From positions 248,001 to 312,000 of the forward strand of contig NZ_FOBD01000008.1 of NCBI RefSeq assembly GCF_900109515.1: 64,000 bases of DNA. Direction: 5' to 3'. The stretch is from Paenibacillus sp. OK003. Its GTDB lineage: Bacteria; Bacillota; Bacilli; Paenibacillales; Paenibacillaceae. The stretch's first letter is position 1. Each line of letters begins with the position of its first letter. The notes below the pieces were generated by a model. It had not been told where the DNA came from, ran no database searches, and saw only the letters and a program-made list of their open reading frames with translations. Shown here piece after piece: positions 9,466 through 17,965 of the stretch. The translations under genes were made by a program, and so were the position numbers.

Positions 9466-10171
9466 CCTTCCGGCTAAAATGCACCATACCCAGCAACATG
9501 ATCAGGAGACCCGCCCCTACACCCATACCGGCGTACACAAATGGTTTTGGGCTGAGCCAAGCCATCTGTGCCCACGCGAGTGGAAAGTACGGTGAGATAC
9601 TTAGTGCGAACATTCCCGTTACGGCGAGTACAATGCCAAGTGTAACGGGAAGAGCCTGATTTTTGCTTACCATCGTCAGCCATAGCTCCAGCGATAACAC
9701 CGGAAGTGCGCCAGCCAGTGGCAGTAAACCCAGCTTGATTGCATGCGTCCAGGGAATCTCACCCGCGTCGAACCCAAGCAGCAGTCCCAGACCAATAGTT
9801 CCCGCGGTTAATAACAAACAGGAGATGATGAGCAGCATACAAGCGAGTAGAAATTTGGCCAGATACACCGCAGGTCTCGTGATCGGCATCGCCAGCAGCT
9901 GCTTCCATGATCCCTGTTCATGTTCAACATTTGCGATCATCGAACTGAGAATCGTCGCCCCCAGCATCAAGGCAAGCGGTACAAAAACAACCACATTGTC
10001 CAGCAAACCCTCCCACAGATGATTCCCATACTGTTCTTTCAGATAGCCCAAACGAAGCCCGAAGTTCAGAGCCTGCATCGCCGTCAGTCCAATGGGTGCC
10101 AGAAAAACGAGAAACCAGATGCCTTTGCCACGAATTTTGAGCCAGTCGGACGATAACGCACGGCCCGTCAT
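9455..10171 (-). CDS. ABC-2 type permease, lantibiotic-immunity (MutE/EpiE) type
   Basis: A 238-residue membrane protein with six hydrophobic segments. It has the same layout as the next gene: ALSSDWLKIRGKGIWFLVFLAPIG at the N-terminus and NVEHEQGSWKQLLAMPITRPAVYLAK after the second helix. The two permeases are clearly paralogous, as in MutEG/EpiEG-type transporters where they heterodimerise. The start has GGGGG 7 bases upstream and overlaps the ATPase stop by 4 bases, indicating translational coupling. Confidence 0.82.
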   Translation of the reverse strand: MTGRALSSDWLKIRGKGIWFLVFLAPIGLTAMQALNFGLRLGYLKEQYGNHLWEGLLDNVVVFVPLALMLGATILSSMIANVEHEQGSWKQLLAMPITRPAVYLAKFLLACMLLIISCLLLTAGTIGLGLLLGFDAGEIPWTHAIKLGLLPLAGALPVLSLELWLTMVSKNQALPVTLGIVLAVTGMFALSISPYFPLAWAQMAWLSPKPFVYAGMGVGAGLLIMLLGMVHFSRKDVA

Positions 10172-11082
10172 ACCGTTGCCCCCTCACCGATGACCCGCAT
10201 GAACAAGTCTTCCAGGGATTGACGGTGCTCTTCCACACGATAGACCGCGTGGTCCTGCTCAACCAATCGACGAACCAGCAATGCAATCGCGCTATTATCC
10301 ATATACGGGAACGTGAGCGCAGCTCCTTCACGTTGACCGAATTGTCCCTGCTCTCTAGCCAGCTTCATCGCTTCTTCCGGCTCGGAAACGGTCAGTCGAA
10401 TGGAGCTGCCCGTCTGGCTATGCAGATTGGCGATCGTATCTTGAAGGACCATTTTCCCCTCACGGATAATGCCAACCCGGCTCGCCATCTGTTCCACTTC
10501 ACTCAGCAAATGGCTGGATACCAGGACGGTAATGCCGTGTTCCAGGGGCATGCGTTTGATTAATTCCCGGATCTCCTGGATGCCCGCTGGATCAAGACCG
10601 TTCGTCGGCTCGTCCAAAATCAGCAGCTCCGGCTGACCCAACAAGGCACTTGCAATCCCCAGACGCTGTTTCATTCCAAGCGAGTAACCTTTTACGGAAC
10701 GTTTGGCATCCCGGGTCAGATCCACGATGGAAAGCACTTCGGCAATCCTCGATTTGGGTACATTCAAAATCCGGCGCAAGGTTTCCAGATTCTCCACCGC
10801 GTTCAGATGACCATAGTATGAAGGATACTCAACCAATGACCCTACACGTCGCAGAATGTCCATGCGGTCCTTGCGAATATCCTTATCGAATATACGGATG
10901 ACACCTTTGGTTGGCTTGATTAAGCCAAGAAGCATACGAATGGTTGTTGTTTTACCAGCGCCGTTGGGACCAAGGAAGCCATAGATGTCTCCCTTTTTAA
11001 TATGCAGATCAAGTTCACGGACCGCCGCACGGTCCCGGTATGTTTTCCATAAGTTAGCGGTTTGAATAATGTTTTCACTCAC
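10168..11082 (-). CDS. ABC transporter ATP-binding protein, bacitracin/lantibiotic exporter type
   Basis: Supplies energy to the two downstream permeases. Seen: Walker A GPNGAGKTTTI near residue 38, signature YSLGMKQRLGIA near residue 130, Walker B LLILDEPTNGLDP, and the switch histidine in VLVSSHLLSEVE. A C-terminal extension of about 80 residues is typical of BcrA-like subunits. The GTG at 11082 is chosen because GAGGTG lies 6 bases upstream and the protein then starts VSENIIQTANLWKTYRD, as family members do; an upstream in-frame ATG at 11118 lacks this support. The upstream two-component pair probably controls the set. Confidence 0.88.
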   Translation of the reverse strand: MSENIIQTANLWKTYRDRAAVRELDLHIKKGDIYGFLGPNGAGKTTTIRMLLGLIKPTKGVIRIFDKDIRKDRMDILRRVGSLVEYPSYYGHLNAVENLETLRRILNVPKSRIAEVLSIVDLTRDAKRSVKGYSLGMKQRLGIASALLGQPELLILDEPTNGLDPAGIQEIRELIKRMPLEHGITVLVSSHLLSEVEQMASRVGIIREGKMVLQDTIANLHSQTGSSIRLTVSEPEEAMKLAREQGQFGQREGAALTFPYMDNSAIALLVRRLVEQDHAVYRVEEHRQSLEDLFMRVIGEGATV

Positions 11083-11125
11083 TGTTTGATCACCTCGGAT
11101 ATCATCGTAACCTTCCAAGGTTAAA

Positions 11126-11143
11126 GCTGAAGTCGGCTGAAGT
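11126..11143. promoter_or_regulatory. Direct repeat, candidate response-regulator site
   Basis: The octamer GCTGAAGT occurs twice with a 10-base period, just upstream of the ABC exporter ATPase gene and directly after the histidine kinase gene. OmpR-family regulators usually bind tandem sites spaced by about one helical turn, so this may be where the neighbouring regulator acts. This is inference from position and spacing only. Confidence 0.35.
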
Positions 11144-11165
11144 TTAAGTTTAGTTTAAAAAAAGG

Positions 11166-12710
11166 TTAGGTCCTTGGTTTGCCAGCTCCCCCGCCGCTAT
11201 AGAGGCACACGCGCAATCCATTCTCAGAGCTGTCTACCCTCTTCCGCAGCCCCATCTCACGAATCAGCAGATCCACGATGGATAACCCCAGACCTGTTCC
11301 CTTGGTATCCGAATCTTCCTGCAATCCTGGGCCCCTATCCTGAATAACAAGAGCCTTCTCCCCATGGATCTGTTCTGTTGATATGCCAACATATTTTCCA
11401 CTCGCTGCATGACGGATGACATTCTGAAACAGGTTATCAAGAACACGACGTAATCCCTGCTCATCCACCTGCCAGAACAACGGTTCTTCCGGCAAGTCGA
11501 TATCAATCTCAAACTGCTCTTTCTCCCACACTGGATACCAGGCCGCTGCCGTTTCTCTCACGATACGCAGGACGTCCTTCTGTTCCAGCTTCAATGTATA
11601 TTTTCCGCTGGTGAGCAGGTTGTACGACAACATGTTATCGATCAATCCGCTCAAATCATCCATCTTCGCTTCCATACGACGCAATGAAGTATCCGCAGCC
11701 GTGCTTAGTGGTTCTTTGTGAAGGGAATGCATATGTCCACGAATGACCGTCAGCGGTGTACGCAGATCATGCGACAATCCCGCGACAAGACGTTTGCGAA
11801 GCTGCTCTTCCTCCCGCTCCCGGTGACGGCTGTCTGTCAACTGATGCACCATCTCGTTGAACGATTCCTCCAGATGTCCAATCTCGTCCCATCTGCGAAT
11901 CTCCACAGGAAGGGGAATGCCTTCCTTGCCCGTAGTGATCATCGCCGTCTGGAGCCGGATGAGCCGCTTGCGAATTCGTGCAAAGAACAGGATCGACATG
12001 ATGATAAATAACAGGAAGATGATCATCATCAATCCACCCAAATACAAAAGTTCCATAGGCTCGTTGTTTTGTGGCTTTTGCAAAAGATACCGCGGGACCT
12101 CAATCACCATAAAGCCCTGTCCCTTGTCTTCGCTATCTCCCCCTACAAAAGAAACCACCGTTAGCGGATCACGATAGGAGGCTTCCTTCATAAATTCCAG
12201 GGAGGTGTTTGCATTCCATATCGAAGGAATCCGGGTCTCGGTTGTCTGATGATTCAACGTCCACTTCAATGTCGTCATTGTTGTTCCATCCACGGTGGAT
12301 TCCGATACATCAACATCCTCTCCAGCGAGAATAAATGCTGTTTCACCTTTTTGGTCCACACGGTACATCGAAGATTTGGGATATTTGCGGTGCAGCTGCT
12401 CCATACGTTTATGGATTTTTTCAGATGTCGCCCCATCCAGCTTCTCGGATTCCCGGGTCCACAGGTTGCTGATTTTCGTGCTATCCCCATAAGGTGCCGT
12501 ATTCTCTTTATTTGTATTGTTCACCACCACCACATAGATGATGGATGTAATGGGGAGAATGACCGGCACAAACAAAACCGCTGCCAAGATCAGAAGAATA
12601 TATCGGGACATCAGGGTCCGTCCAAAACGCATTTTCCGTTTGCCTGGAAAGCTTCGTTTCACTCCTCTATCCCTATTGGATGAATCGCGCATCGTCGCCT
12701 TTTTGCTCAT
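11166..12710 (-). CDS. Sensor histidine kinase with extracytoplasmic domain
   Basis: A 514-residue membrane kinase. The N-terminus is a basic 30-residue cytoplasmic stretch, then a first helix (about residues 33-60), an extracellular sensor of about 160 residues, and a second helix at about 222-248. A HAMP linker follows, then HisKA with the histidine in AGLSHDLRTPLTVIRGHMHSL near residue 315, and an ATPase domain with DRGPGLQED and GTGLGLSIVDLL. The large extracellular domain separates it from BceS-type intramembrane sensors. Its ATG overlaps the regulator stop by 4 bases, and the exporter genes follow within 84 bases, so antimicrobial peptide sensing is plausible but inferred. Confidence 0.88.
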   Translation of the reverse strand: MSKKATMRDSSNRDRGVKRSFPGKRKMRFGRTLMSRYILLILAAVLFVPVILPITSIIYVVVVNNTNKENTAPYGDSTKISNLWTRESEKLDGATSEKIHKRMEQLHRKYPKSSMYRVDQKGETAFILAGEDVDVSESTVDGTTMTTLKWTLNHQTTETRIPSIWNANTSLEFMKEASYRDPLTVVSFVGGDSEDKGQGFMVIEVPRYLLQKPQNNEPMELLYLGGLMMIIFLLFIIMSILFFARIRKRLIRLQTAMITTGKEGIPLPVEIRRWDEIGHLEESFNEMVHQLTDSRHREREEEQLRKRLVAGLSHDLRTPLTVIRGHMHSLHKEPLSTAADTSLRRMEAKMDDLSGLIDNMLSYNLLTSGKYTLKLEQKDVLRIVRETAAAWYPVWEKEQFEIDIDLPEEPLFWQVDEQGLRRVLDNLFQNVIRHAASGKYVGISTEQIHGEKALVIQDRGPGLQEDSDTKGTGLGLSIVDLLIREMGLRKRVDSSENGLRVCLYSGGGAGKPRT

Positions 12711-13390
12711 GGCTTCTTCACACGATACCCAACACCACGAACGGTTTGAATGATGGTTGGGTTCGCCGGATCACGCTCCAGCTTCTCGCGCAGATGCCGG
12801 ATATGTACCATTAATGTCTTGTCCCCGTCCAGATAAGGCTCGTTCCAAACGGCTTCGTAGATCTGTTCCTTGGTTCGAATCATGCCCATATGCCTTAGCA
12901 AGTAGGCGAAGATATGAAACTGTTTGCCCGATAAAATAATTTCTTCCCCTGTCTCCTCATTCACGATCCGGTGGTCCTTCTCGTAGATGGACAAGTGATC
13001 CATTTTCACCACGGTATCGGCCGAGATCGCTGTCCCTGCCTTTCGAAGCTGGACTTCAATCCGTGCGGCGAGTTCATCGGGATGAAAGGGCTTGGTTACA
13101 TAATCATCGGCAAAATCAAGCCCATGCAGCTTGTCGTCAATGGACGTTCTGGCCGAGAGCATGACAATGGGCACTCCAGGATGTTCCTTTTTGAGTCGCT
13201 GTCCTACCGTAAATCCATCCAGTCCCGGCAGCATGACATCCAGAATAACCAACGAGCAGCCCCCGGCAGCTTCAGCCGCACCTTCACCACTTCCGAGCCA
13301 CACCACCTCATATCCACGCTCCTCCAAGTCGGCCCTAACCCATGTAGCAATTTCCGTATCGTCTTCAATGTATAACAGTTTCGTTTTCAT
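12707..13390 (-). CDS. OmpR/PhoB-family response regulator
   Basis: A 227-residue transcription factor. The receiver domain has acidic residues in YIEDDTE, the phosphorylated aspartate in SLVILDVMLPGLDG near residue 51 and the lysine in YVTKPFHPDELAAR. The C-terminal winged helix (about residues 130-225) includes LLRHMGMIRTKEQIYEAVWNEPYLDGDKTLMVHIRHLREKL and ends in RGVGYRVKKP. It is the first gene of a set comprising regulator, kinase, ATPase and two permeases, all on the minus strand with short overlaps. It probably activates the exporter genes. Confidence 0.9.
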   Translation of the reverse strand: MKTKLLYIEDDTEIATWVRADLEERGYEVVWLGSGEGAAEAAGGCSLVILDVMLPGLDGFTVGQRLKKEHPGVPIVMLSARTSIDDKLHGLDFADDYVTKPFHPDELAARIEVQLRKAGTAISADTVVKMDHLSIYEKDHRIVNEETGEEIILSGKQFHIFAYLLRHMGMIRTKEQIYEAVWNEPYLDGDKTLMVHIRHLREKLERDPANPTIIQTVRGVGYRVKKP

Positions 13391-13669
13391 ACGCGCATCC
13401 GTTTCCTTTCTGCACCCTTTGGGTTAATTATATATTTGAAACATAATGATATATCTTGTTTATATAAAACGTATGAATGATGATCACACGACCATGGATA
13501 TCCTTTTATTTTAAATTATACCTTAATCATCCGCTTCGCATAATTCATACAGGGATTGAGAGGTTGATTCAACAACATCAGCATGTGGCATTCATCCCGA
13601 GATTGATTTGCATCGAATGCGGCTACTTGCTCACATACTACGTTTGTATACGACGGGAGGAGATTCAAC

Positions 13670-15424
13670 ATGCTGCTGGAAGCCATCTATCATCAACCAA
13701 AACGGAACTGGGCCTATGCCTACGATAAGGATACCATTCGTCTGCGTTTGCGTGCCAAAAAGAATGATCTCACCGAGGTACATGCCCTGACTGGGGACAA
13801 ATACGCCTGGGATCGCACCAAAGAGCTGGTTCCTTTAACCAAATATACATCCGATTCCATGTTCGATTATTATGAGGGGCAAGTAAAGCCTCCGTATCAT
13901 CGACTGAAGTATTCCTTCCTGCTGAAAAGCGGCACAGAACAGATCTGGATGACCGAAACGGATTTCCAAACGCATGAACCCGACGATCCTGGTCACATGT
14001 TCCAGTTTCCGTACATCCATCCCGGAGCTGTATTTACACCGCCTGCATGGGTGAAGGATGCGATCTTCTATCAGATCTTCCCTGAACGATTCGCAAATGG
14101 CAACCCCGACCTTGATCCAGAAAAAGTGGAACCCTGGGGTGGTGAGCCGACCCCGTTTAACTTCTTCGGCGGTGATCTCCAGGGCGTCATCGACCATCTG
14201 GATTACCTTGAAGAGTTGGGCATTAACGCCATTTATTTCACACCAATCTTCGAGGCAACGACCAATCACAAATACGATACCGAAGATTATTTGCGAGTAG
14301 ATCGGCATTTTGGTGATGCAGATACAGCCAAACGGCTTGTTGAACTGTGCCATGCACGCGGAATCCGGGTGCTATTGGATGCGGTGTTCAATCATTCTGG
14401 GAAGACGTTTGCGCCGTTTGTCGATGTGCAGAAGAACGGGGAGAAGTCCAAATATAAGGACTGGTTCCATGTGCATGAATTCCCGCTGGACGTGAAGGAT
14501 GGCATTCCTACGTATGAAACCTTCGGATTCGAAGCCCACATGCCGAAGCTGAACACGGAAAATCCCGAGGTGAAGGCGTATTTGCTGGAGGTCGCCGAAT
14601 ACTGGATCAAGGAAGTGGGTACCGATGGCTGGCGGCTGGATGTCGCGGATGAAGTGGACAATGCGTTCTGGCGTGACTTCCGCCGTGTAGTGAAGGCTGC
14701 GAATCCGGATGCCTATATCCTGGGTGAGGTATGGAATGAGTCTTCTTCTTGGCTGCAAGGTGATCAGTTCGATGCCTCGATGAACTATCCATTTACGGAA
14801 GCCGTAAATCGTTTTTTTGTAAAAGATGCCATGCACGCCGAACAGTTCGCGAACTCGATCGGTCGACAACTGTCCCGCTATGCGCTGCAAGCCAGCGAAG
14901 TGGCGTTCAATCTGCTGGACAGCCATGATACACCACGGCTGCTCACCTTATGTGAGGGTGACCAGCGGAAGATGAAACTGGCCGCGTTGTTCCAATTCAG
15001 CTATATGGGTGCCCCGTGCATCTATTACGGGGATGAGATTGGGCTGGACGGCGATCATGATCCCGGCTGTCGGAAATGTATGGAGTGGGATGAGACGAAG
15101 CAGGATCGCGAGTTGTTCACCTTTTATCAGAAGCTAATCGCACTTCGCCATGCCCATCCTGCCCTGCGTGCAGAAGGCAGCATTCGATTCCTGCAGGCCC
15201 GTGAAGGCGGAAGCCAGCTTGTGATGGAACGACAGGATGAGGAGGAGCGTATTCTGATCCTCTTCAATCGTTCGGAAGAAACAGCGATCGTCGAGCTCGA
15301 GGCGGGTGCCGGGGAATGGACGGAGTTATTTGGCGAGAATTATCGTACAGCCAAGGAAGAGGGCATCCTGGCCGTTGAGCTGCCCGCATATGGATATGCT
15401 GTACTAAGTACAGATATCGCGTAG
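13670..15424 (+). CDS. GH13 alpha-glycosidase, neopullulanase/cyclomaltodextrinase type
   Basis: Hydrolyses pullulan, cyclodextrins or maltodextrins in the cytoplasm, since no signal peptide is present. Seen: an N-terminal CBM34-like domain (residues 1-125), then the barrel with region I DAVFNHSG near 240, region II GWRLDVADEV with the nucleophile aspartate near 324, region III GEVWNESS with the acid glutamate near 354, and region IV LLDSHDTPR near 420. FYQIFPERFANG is also characteristic. The length of 584 residues is typical. GGGAGGAG precedes the ATG. The gene stands alone between the exporter regulator and the serine dehydratase genes. Confidence 0.93.
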   Translation: MLLEAIYHQPKRNWAYAYDKDTIRLRLRAKKNDLTEVHALTGDKYAWDRTKELVPLTKYTSDSMFDYYEGQVKPPYHRLKYSFLLKSGTEQIWMTETDFQTHEPDDPGHMFQFPYIHPGAVFTPPAWVKDAIFYQIFPERFANGNPDLDPEKVEPWGGEPTPFNFFGGDLQGVIDHLDYLEELGINAIYFTPIFEATTNHKYDTEDYLRVDRHFGDADTAKRLVELCHARGIRVLLDAVFNHSGKTFAPFVDVQKNGEKSKYKDWFHVHEFPLDVKDGIPTYETFGFEAHMPKLNTENPEVKAYLLEVAEYWIKEVGTDGWRLDVADEVDNAFWRDFRRVVKAANPDAYILGEVWNESSSWLQGDQFDASMNYPFTEAVNRFFVKDAMHAEQFANSIGRQLSRYALQASEVAFNLLDSHDTPRLLTLCEGDQRKMKLAALFQFSYMGAPCIYYGDEIGLDGDHDPGCRKCMEWDETKQDRELFTFYQKLIALRHAHPALRAEGSIRFLQAREGGSQLVMERQDEEERILILFNRSEETAIVELEAGAGEWTELFGENYRTAKEEGILAVELPAYGYAVLSTDIA

Positions 15425-15483
15425 CTTTTTCATATTGTTGTATCCTTGCCATTCCAACGCATTGCAAGCAACGCCGAATAAGC

Positions 15484-15534
15484 AAAAAAAGCCGATACGC
15501 TTCTTCATCAGAAAGAATTCGTATCGGCTTTTTT
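15484..15534. terminator. Bidirectional terminator between glycosidase and sdaAA
   Basis: AAAAAAGCCGATACG pairs with CGTATCGGCTTTTTT, with A and T tracts on both sides, between two convergent genes. Confidence 0.92.
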
Positions 15535-15622
15535 ATCATAATGGGAGCAGATCATTACCGTTCATGATCCAGGCTCCACGAGTTAAATTCATTTCAAGTT
15601 CGTTCATGTTCGTTCATGCATG

Positions 15623-16567
15623 TTATGCCTTGGCTTCTGGTTCATTTTCAGCAGGAGACTCAGCTTCAGTCTCAGGCTCCGCACGCTTCGCCTTTGGTTT
15701 AGCAAGCTTCTCCATCATTTTCCGTCCTGTCGGCGTTTGAGCAAGCCCACCTTGGGCCGTTTCACGGTGCCTGCTCGGCATCGCACTGCCCACTTCCAGC
15801 ATGACATCAATGACTTCGTCAGAAGGAATGGCACTTCGTACCCCGGCCAGCGCCATGTCGGCCGCAGCCAACGCAGTTACGGCACCCAGTCCGTTACGCA
15901 CGATGCACGGAATTTCCACGAGGCCTGCGACGGGATCGCAGATAAGGCCTAATGTATTTTTTAACGCGAGGCCAACCGCATGAACTACCTGCTCCGGCGT
16001 CCCTCCACGCAGCTCCACCATGGCTCCAGCGGCCATGCCGATGGCAGAACCCACTTCCGCCTGACAGCCACCCTCGGCACCGGAGATAAATGAATTGTTG
16101 GCAATGACATATCCGATCGCTCCCGCACAGAACAGACCGTTCACCAGATGCTCGTCACTCCAGCCAAAACGCTCCTGTGAGCTAATAAATACACCCGGAA
16201 TGATGCCACAAGAACCGGCTGTCGGTGTCGCGACGATCCGGCCCATGGAGGCATTCACTTCCGATACACAAAGGGCATACGCCATGGCCAGTGCAGAAGC
16301 ATCTCCAGAACAAGTCTCACCTTTACGAATGTACTCAGCCATTTTTTTGCCGTCTCCGCCAGTCAAACCGCTGCGTGATGTCGTATCTTCTGTCAGCCCT
16401 TTGTGTACAGCTTCCTTCATCACCTGATAGTAATCCGACATCTGCCGCACAACATCCGCTTCCGGGATATTCGTCTCCTGAACCTGCTCTTCGATCATCA
16501 GCTCGGCAATGGTTTTGGACTCTGCTGTACAGATGGTATTCAGTTCATGTAGATGTTTAAACCGCAT
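15623..16567 (-). CDS. sdaAA: L-serine dehydratase, iron-sulfur alpha subunit
   Basis: With the beta subunit, deaminates L-serine to pyruvate and ammonia using a 4Fe-4S cluster. Seen: TAGSCGIIPG near residue 137, the GGCQAEVGSA segment near 187, and two more conserved cysteines in LICDPV and EIPCIVRN; such cysteines hold the cluster in this family. The length of 314 residues includes a Lys/Glu/Ala-rich tail of about 25 residues (KPKAKRAEPETEAESPAENEPEAKA) that goes beyond the usual end. The ATG overlaps the sdaAB stop by 11 bases, showing coupled translation. Both genes follow the glycine riboswitch. Confidence 0.93.
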   Translation of the reverse strand: MRFKHLHELNTICTAESKTIAELMIEEQVQETNIPEADVVRQMSDYYQVMKEAVHKGLTEDTTSRSGLTGGDGKKMAEYIRKGETCSGDASALAMAYALCVSEVNASMGRIVATPTAGSCGIIPGVFISSQERFGWSDEHLVNGLFCAGAIGYVIANNSFISGAEGGCQAEVGSAIGMAAGAMVELRGGTPEQVVHAVGLALKNTLGLICDPVAGLVEIPCIVRNGLGAVTALAAADMALAGVRSAIPSDEVIDVMLEVGSAMPSRHRETAQGGLAQTPTGRKMMEKLAKPKAKRAEPETEAESPAENEPEAKA

Positions 16568-17246
16568 CAGGCTCGACCCCTCTCTTCAAATCAATCACAC
16601 GAATGTCCAGCATATGATCCAGCGACCGCAGACGGTTCAACATCTCAGGATTAGGCACACCATCCATCTCCATCGCTGTCAATGCTTCACCATCCCGGGC
16701 TTTCCGATCCACTTGCATGTACCCGATGTTCACCCCGGACGAACTGATGGTGGAGGTTACCGAAGCAAGCACCCCTGCTTTGTCCGAATGGCGCAGTACA
16801 AGTGTGGGAAACTCTCCGCTAATCTGTACACGAAAATCATTCAAGGCATGCACCGATACACTACCACCGCCAATGGAAGCACCAATTAGTGAGCATTGAC
16901 GGTCTCCATGCCACAGTTCAATCTTGACTGTATTCGGATGAGGAGCAGGCAGGCCGCTTGTGAAAAACTCTACCTCCATACCCGCTTCCTCTGCATATTG
17001 TTCTGCATCCGGTATACGTGGATCATCCGTCACATAATCAAGCAGGCCACCGATCAATGCCAGATCCGTACCATGCCCCTGATACGTATCGGCGAACGAG
17101 CCATATAGAGTTAATCGGGCACGTTCAGGCGTGCATCCCAGCCACTGACGAGCAATTCGCCCCAATCTTGCCGCTCCAGCCGTATGTGAACTTGATGGAC
17201 CTGTCATGGACGGACCAATAATTGAAAAAACGTCTTTAAAACGCAT
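16557..17246 (-). CDS. sdaAB: L-serine dehydratase, beta subunit
   Basis: The smaller subunit of the serine dehydratase. Seen: MRFKDVFSIIGPSMTGPSSSHTAGAARLG at the N-terminus, the family hallmark, then the GSFADTYQGHGTDLALIGGLL segment, and a C-terminal ACT domain from about residue 150 (LVLRHSDKAGVLASVTSTISSSGVNIGYMQ), which usually senses an amino acid. The ATG at 17246 is chosen because GGAGGG lies 9 bases upstream and the conserved sequence begins there; frames extending further upstream run into the riboswitch leader. It forms one operon with sdaAA. Confidence 0.93.
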   Translation of the reverse strand: MRFKDVFSIIGPSMTGPSSSHTAGAARLGRIARQWLGCTPERARLTLYGSFADTYQGHGTDLALIGGLLDYVTDDPRIPDAEQYAEEAGMEVEFFTSGLPAPHPNTVKIELWHGDRQCSLIGASIGGGSVSVHALNDFRVQISGEFPTLVLRHSDKAGVLASVTSTISSSGVNIGYMQVDRKARDGEALTAMEMDGVPNPEMLNRLRSLDHMLDIRVIDLKRGVEPDAV

Positions 17247-17325
17247 CGCAAACCCTCCATTTATAATCGTCATTTTCATCCAGACGTACACCCATAATGT
17301 TCCTTTATTACTGAATGATGACATC

Positions 17326-17366
17326 AAAAAAGGACAGAAGAAGGCCCTAGGCCCTCTCTCTGTCCT
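17326..17366 (-). terminator. Riboswitch-controlled terminator before sdaAB
   Basis: On the minus strand AGGACAGAGAGAGGGCC folds onto GGCCTTCTTCTGTCCT, followed by six T residues. The 5' arm, AGGACAGAG, is also the conserved 3' end of the second glycine aptamer. Aptamer folding should therefore block the terminator, predicting that glycine turns the operon on. Confidence 0.85.
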
Positions 17367-17640
17367 CGATACCTGAGAGTTTCATGATAAGCAGCGCGGC
17401 GGATCGATGCATTCCTGTATTCACAGGTGATGTCACCCTGCACACCGTGCTGCTTGACCATATACCCCTTGGGTGGCGCAGTTTCGCGCACTCTCCAGAG
17501 TTGCGTCCAACGATGGTACATTTACCTGAGAGATTAACCACTGCGCCGGGTGCGCAGCAGCTTGCTCCTTCGGTGCCCGACAGCTGCCATTTTACTCGAC
17601 ATGCCCAGGTCTCTCCCGCTCGCTATCATTCGCTGTATGG
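17361..17640 (-). ncRNA. Tandem glycine riboswitch
   Basis: On the minus strand, the first aptamer holds GGGAGAGACCTGGG, then CCGAAGGAGCAAGC and AATCTCTCAGGTAAA. The second holds AACTCTGGAGAGTGCG, CACCCAAGGGG and AACTCTCAGGTATCGAGGACAG. These are the conserved blocks of the two glycine-binding units. The region lies directly upstream of sdaAB-sdaAA rather than the more usual glycine cleavage genes. Since serine hydroxymethyltransferase links glycine and serine, excess glycine could be drained through serine to pyruvate. The identification rests on motif order and spacing, without a covariance search. Confidence 0.9.
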
Positions 17641-17696
17641 AACCATTCTGATCTTGTACCAGAACGATAATTGAAGTTTTTAATACTTTCTCATTA

Positions 17697-17725
17697 AGAT
17701 TAATCGACCGGAAGATCAGTGTCAA
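17697..17725 (-). promoter_or_regulatory. Candidate promoter of the glycine riboswitch operon
   Basis: On the minus strand a perfect -35 TTGACA is separated by exactly 17 bases from TAATCT. Transcription would begin about 50-60 bases before the first aptamer. This fits a housekeeping sigma factor promoter. Confidence 0.6.
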
Positions 17726-17965
17726 CAAACTTAACGATTTCTTTCTGAATATTTGCTTTTTTCCATTTTATACACAAAATAAACTGACAAACTGTAAACT
17801 TTCATCACATGAATGTGTTAATGCGTTTCTTCTCGAAAGCGTATACATTGTTCAATTTCTATTAGTGAATATCTGTATTTAATACTATCTATGTTATGTT
17901 CCACTGAACGGTTCGGGTATTCAGGCAACCATTATTCTGTACTAGAATCGCCGTATTTCTGCCTG
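17726..17965. other. AT-rich intergenic region without gene
   Basis: About 240 bases between the sdaAB promoter and the 3' end of the MFS gene. I see no clear terminator for the MFS gene and no coding potential here. A cre-like 15-mer at 17833-17847 has one mismatch to the CcpA consensus and is not strong enough to call. Confidence 0.3.

Noticed and set aside
14372..14926. Minus-strand frame inside the neopullulanase gene
   Set aside because: Antisense shadow over the catalytic barrel, no start signal and no recognisable motif.
17833..17847. cre-like sequence upstream of the glycine riboswitch promoter
   Set aside because: One mismatch to the CcpA consensus and about 110 bases upstream of the -35; too weak to claim catabolite control.
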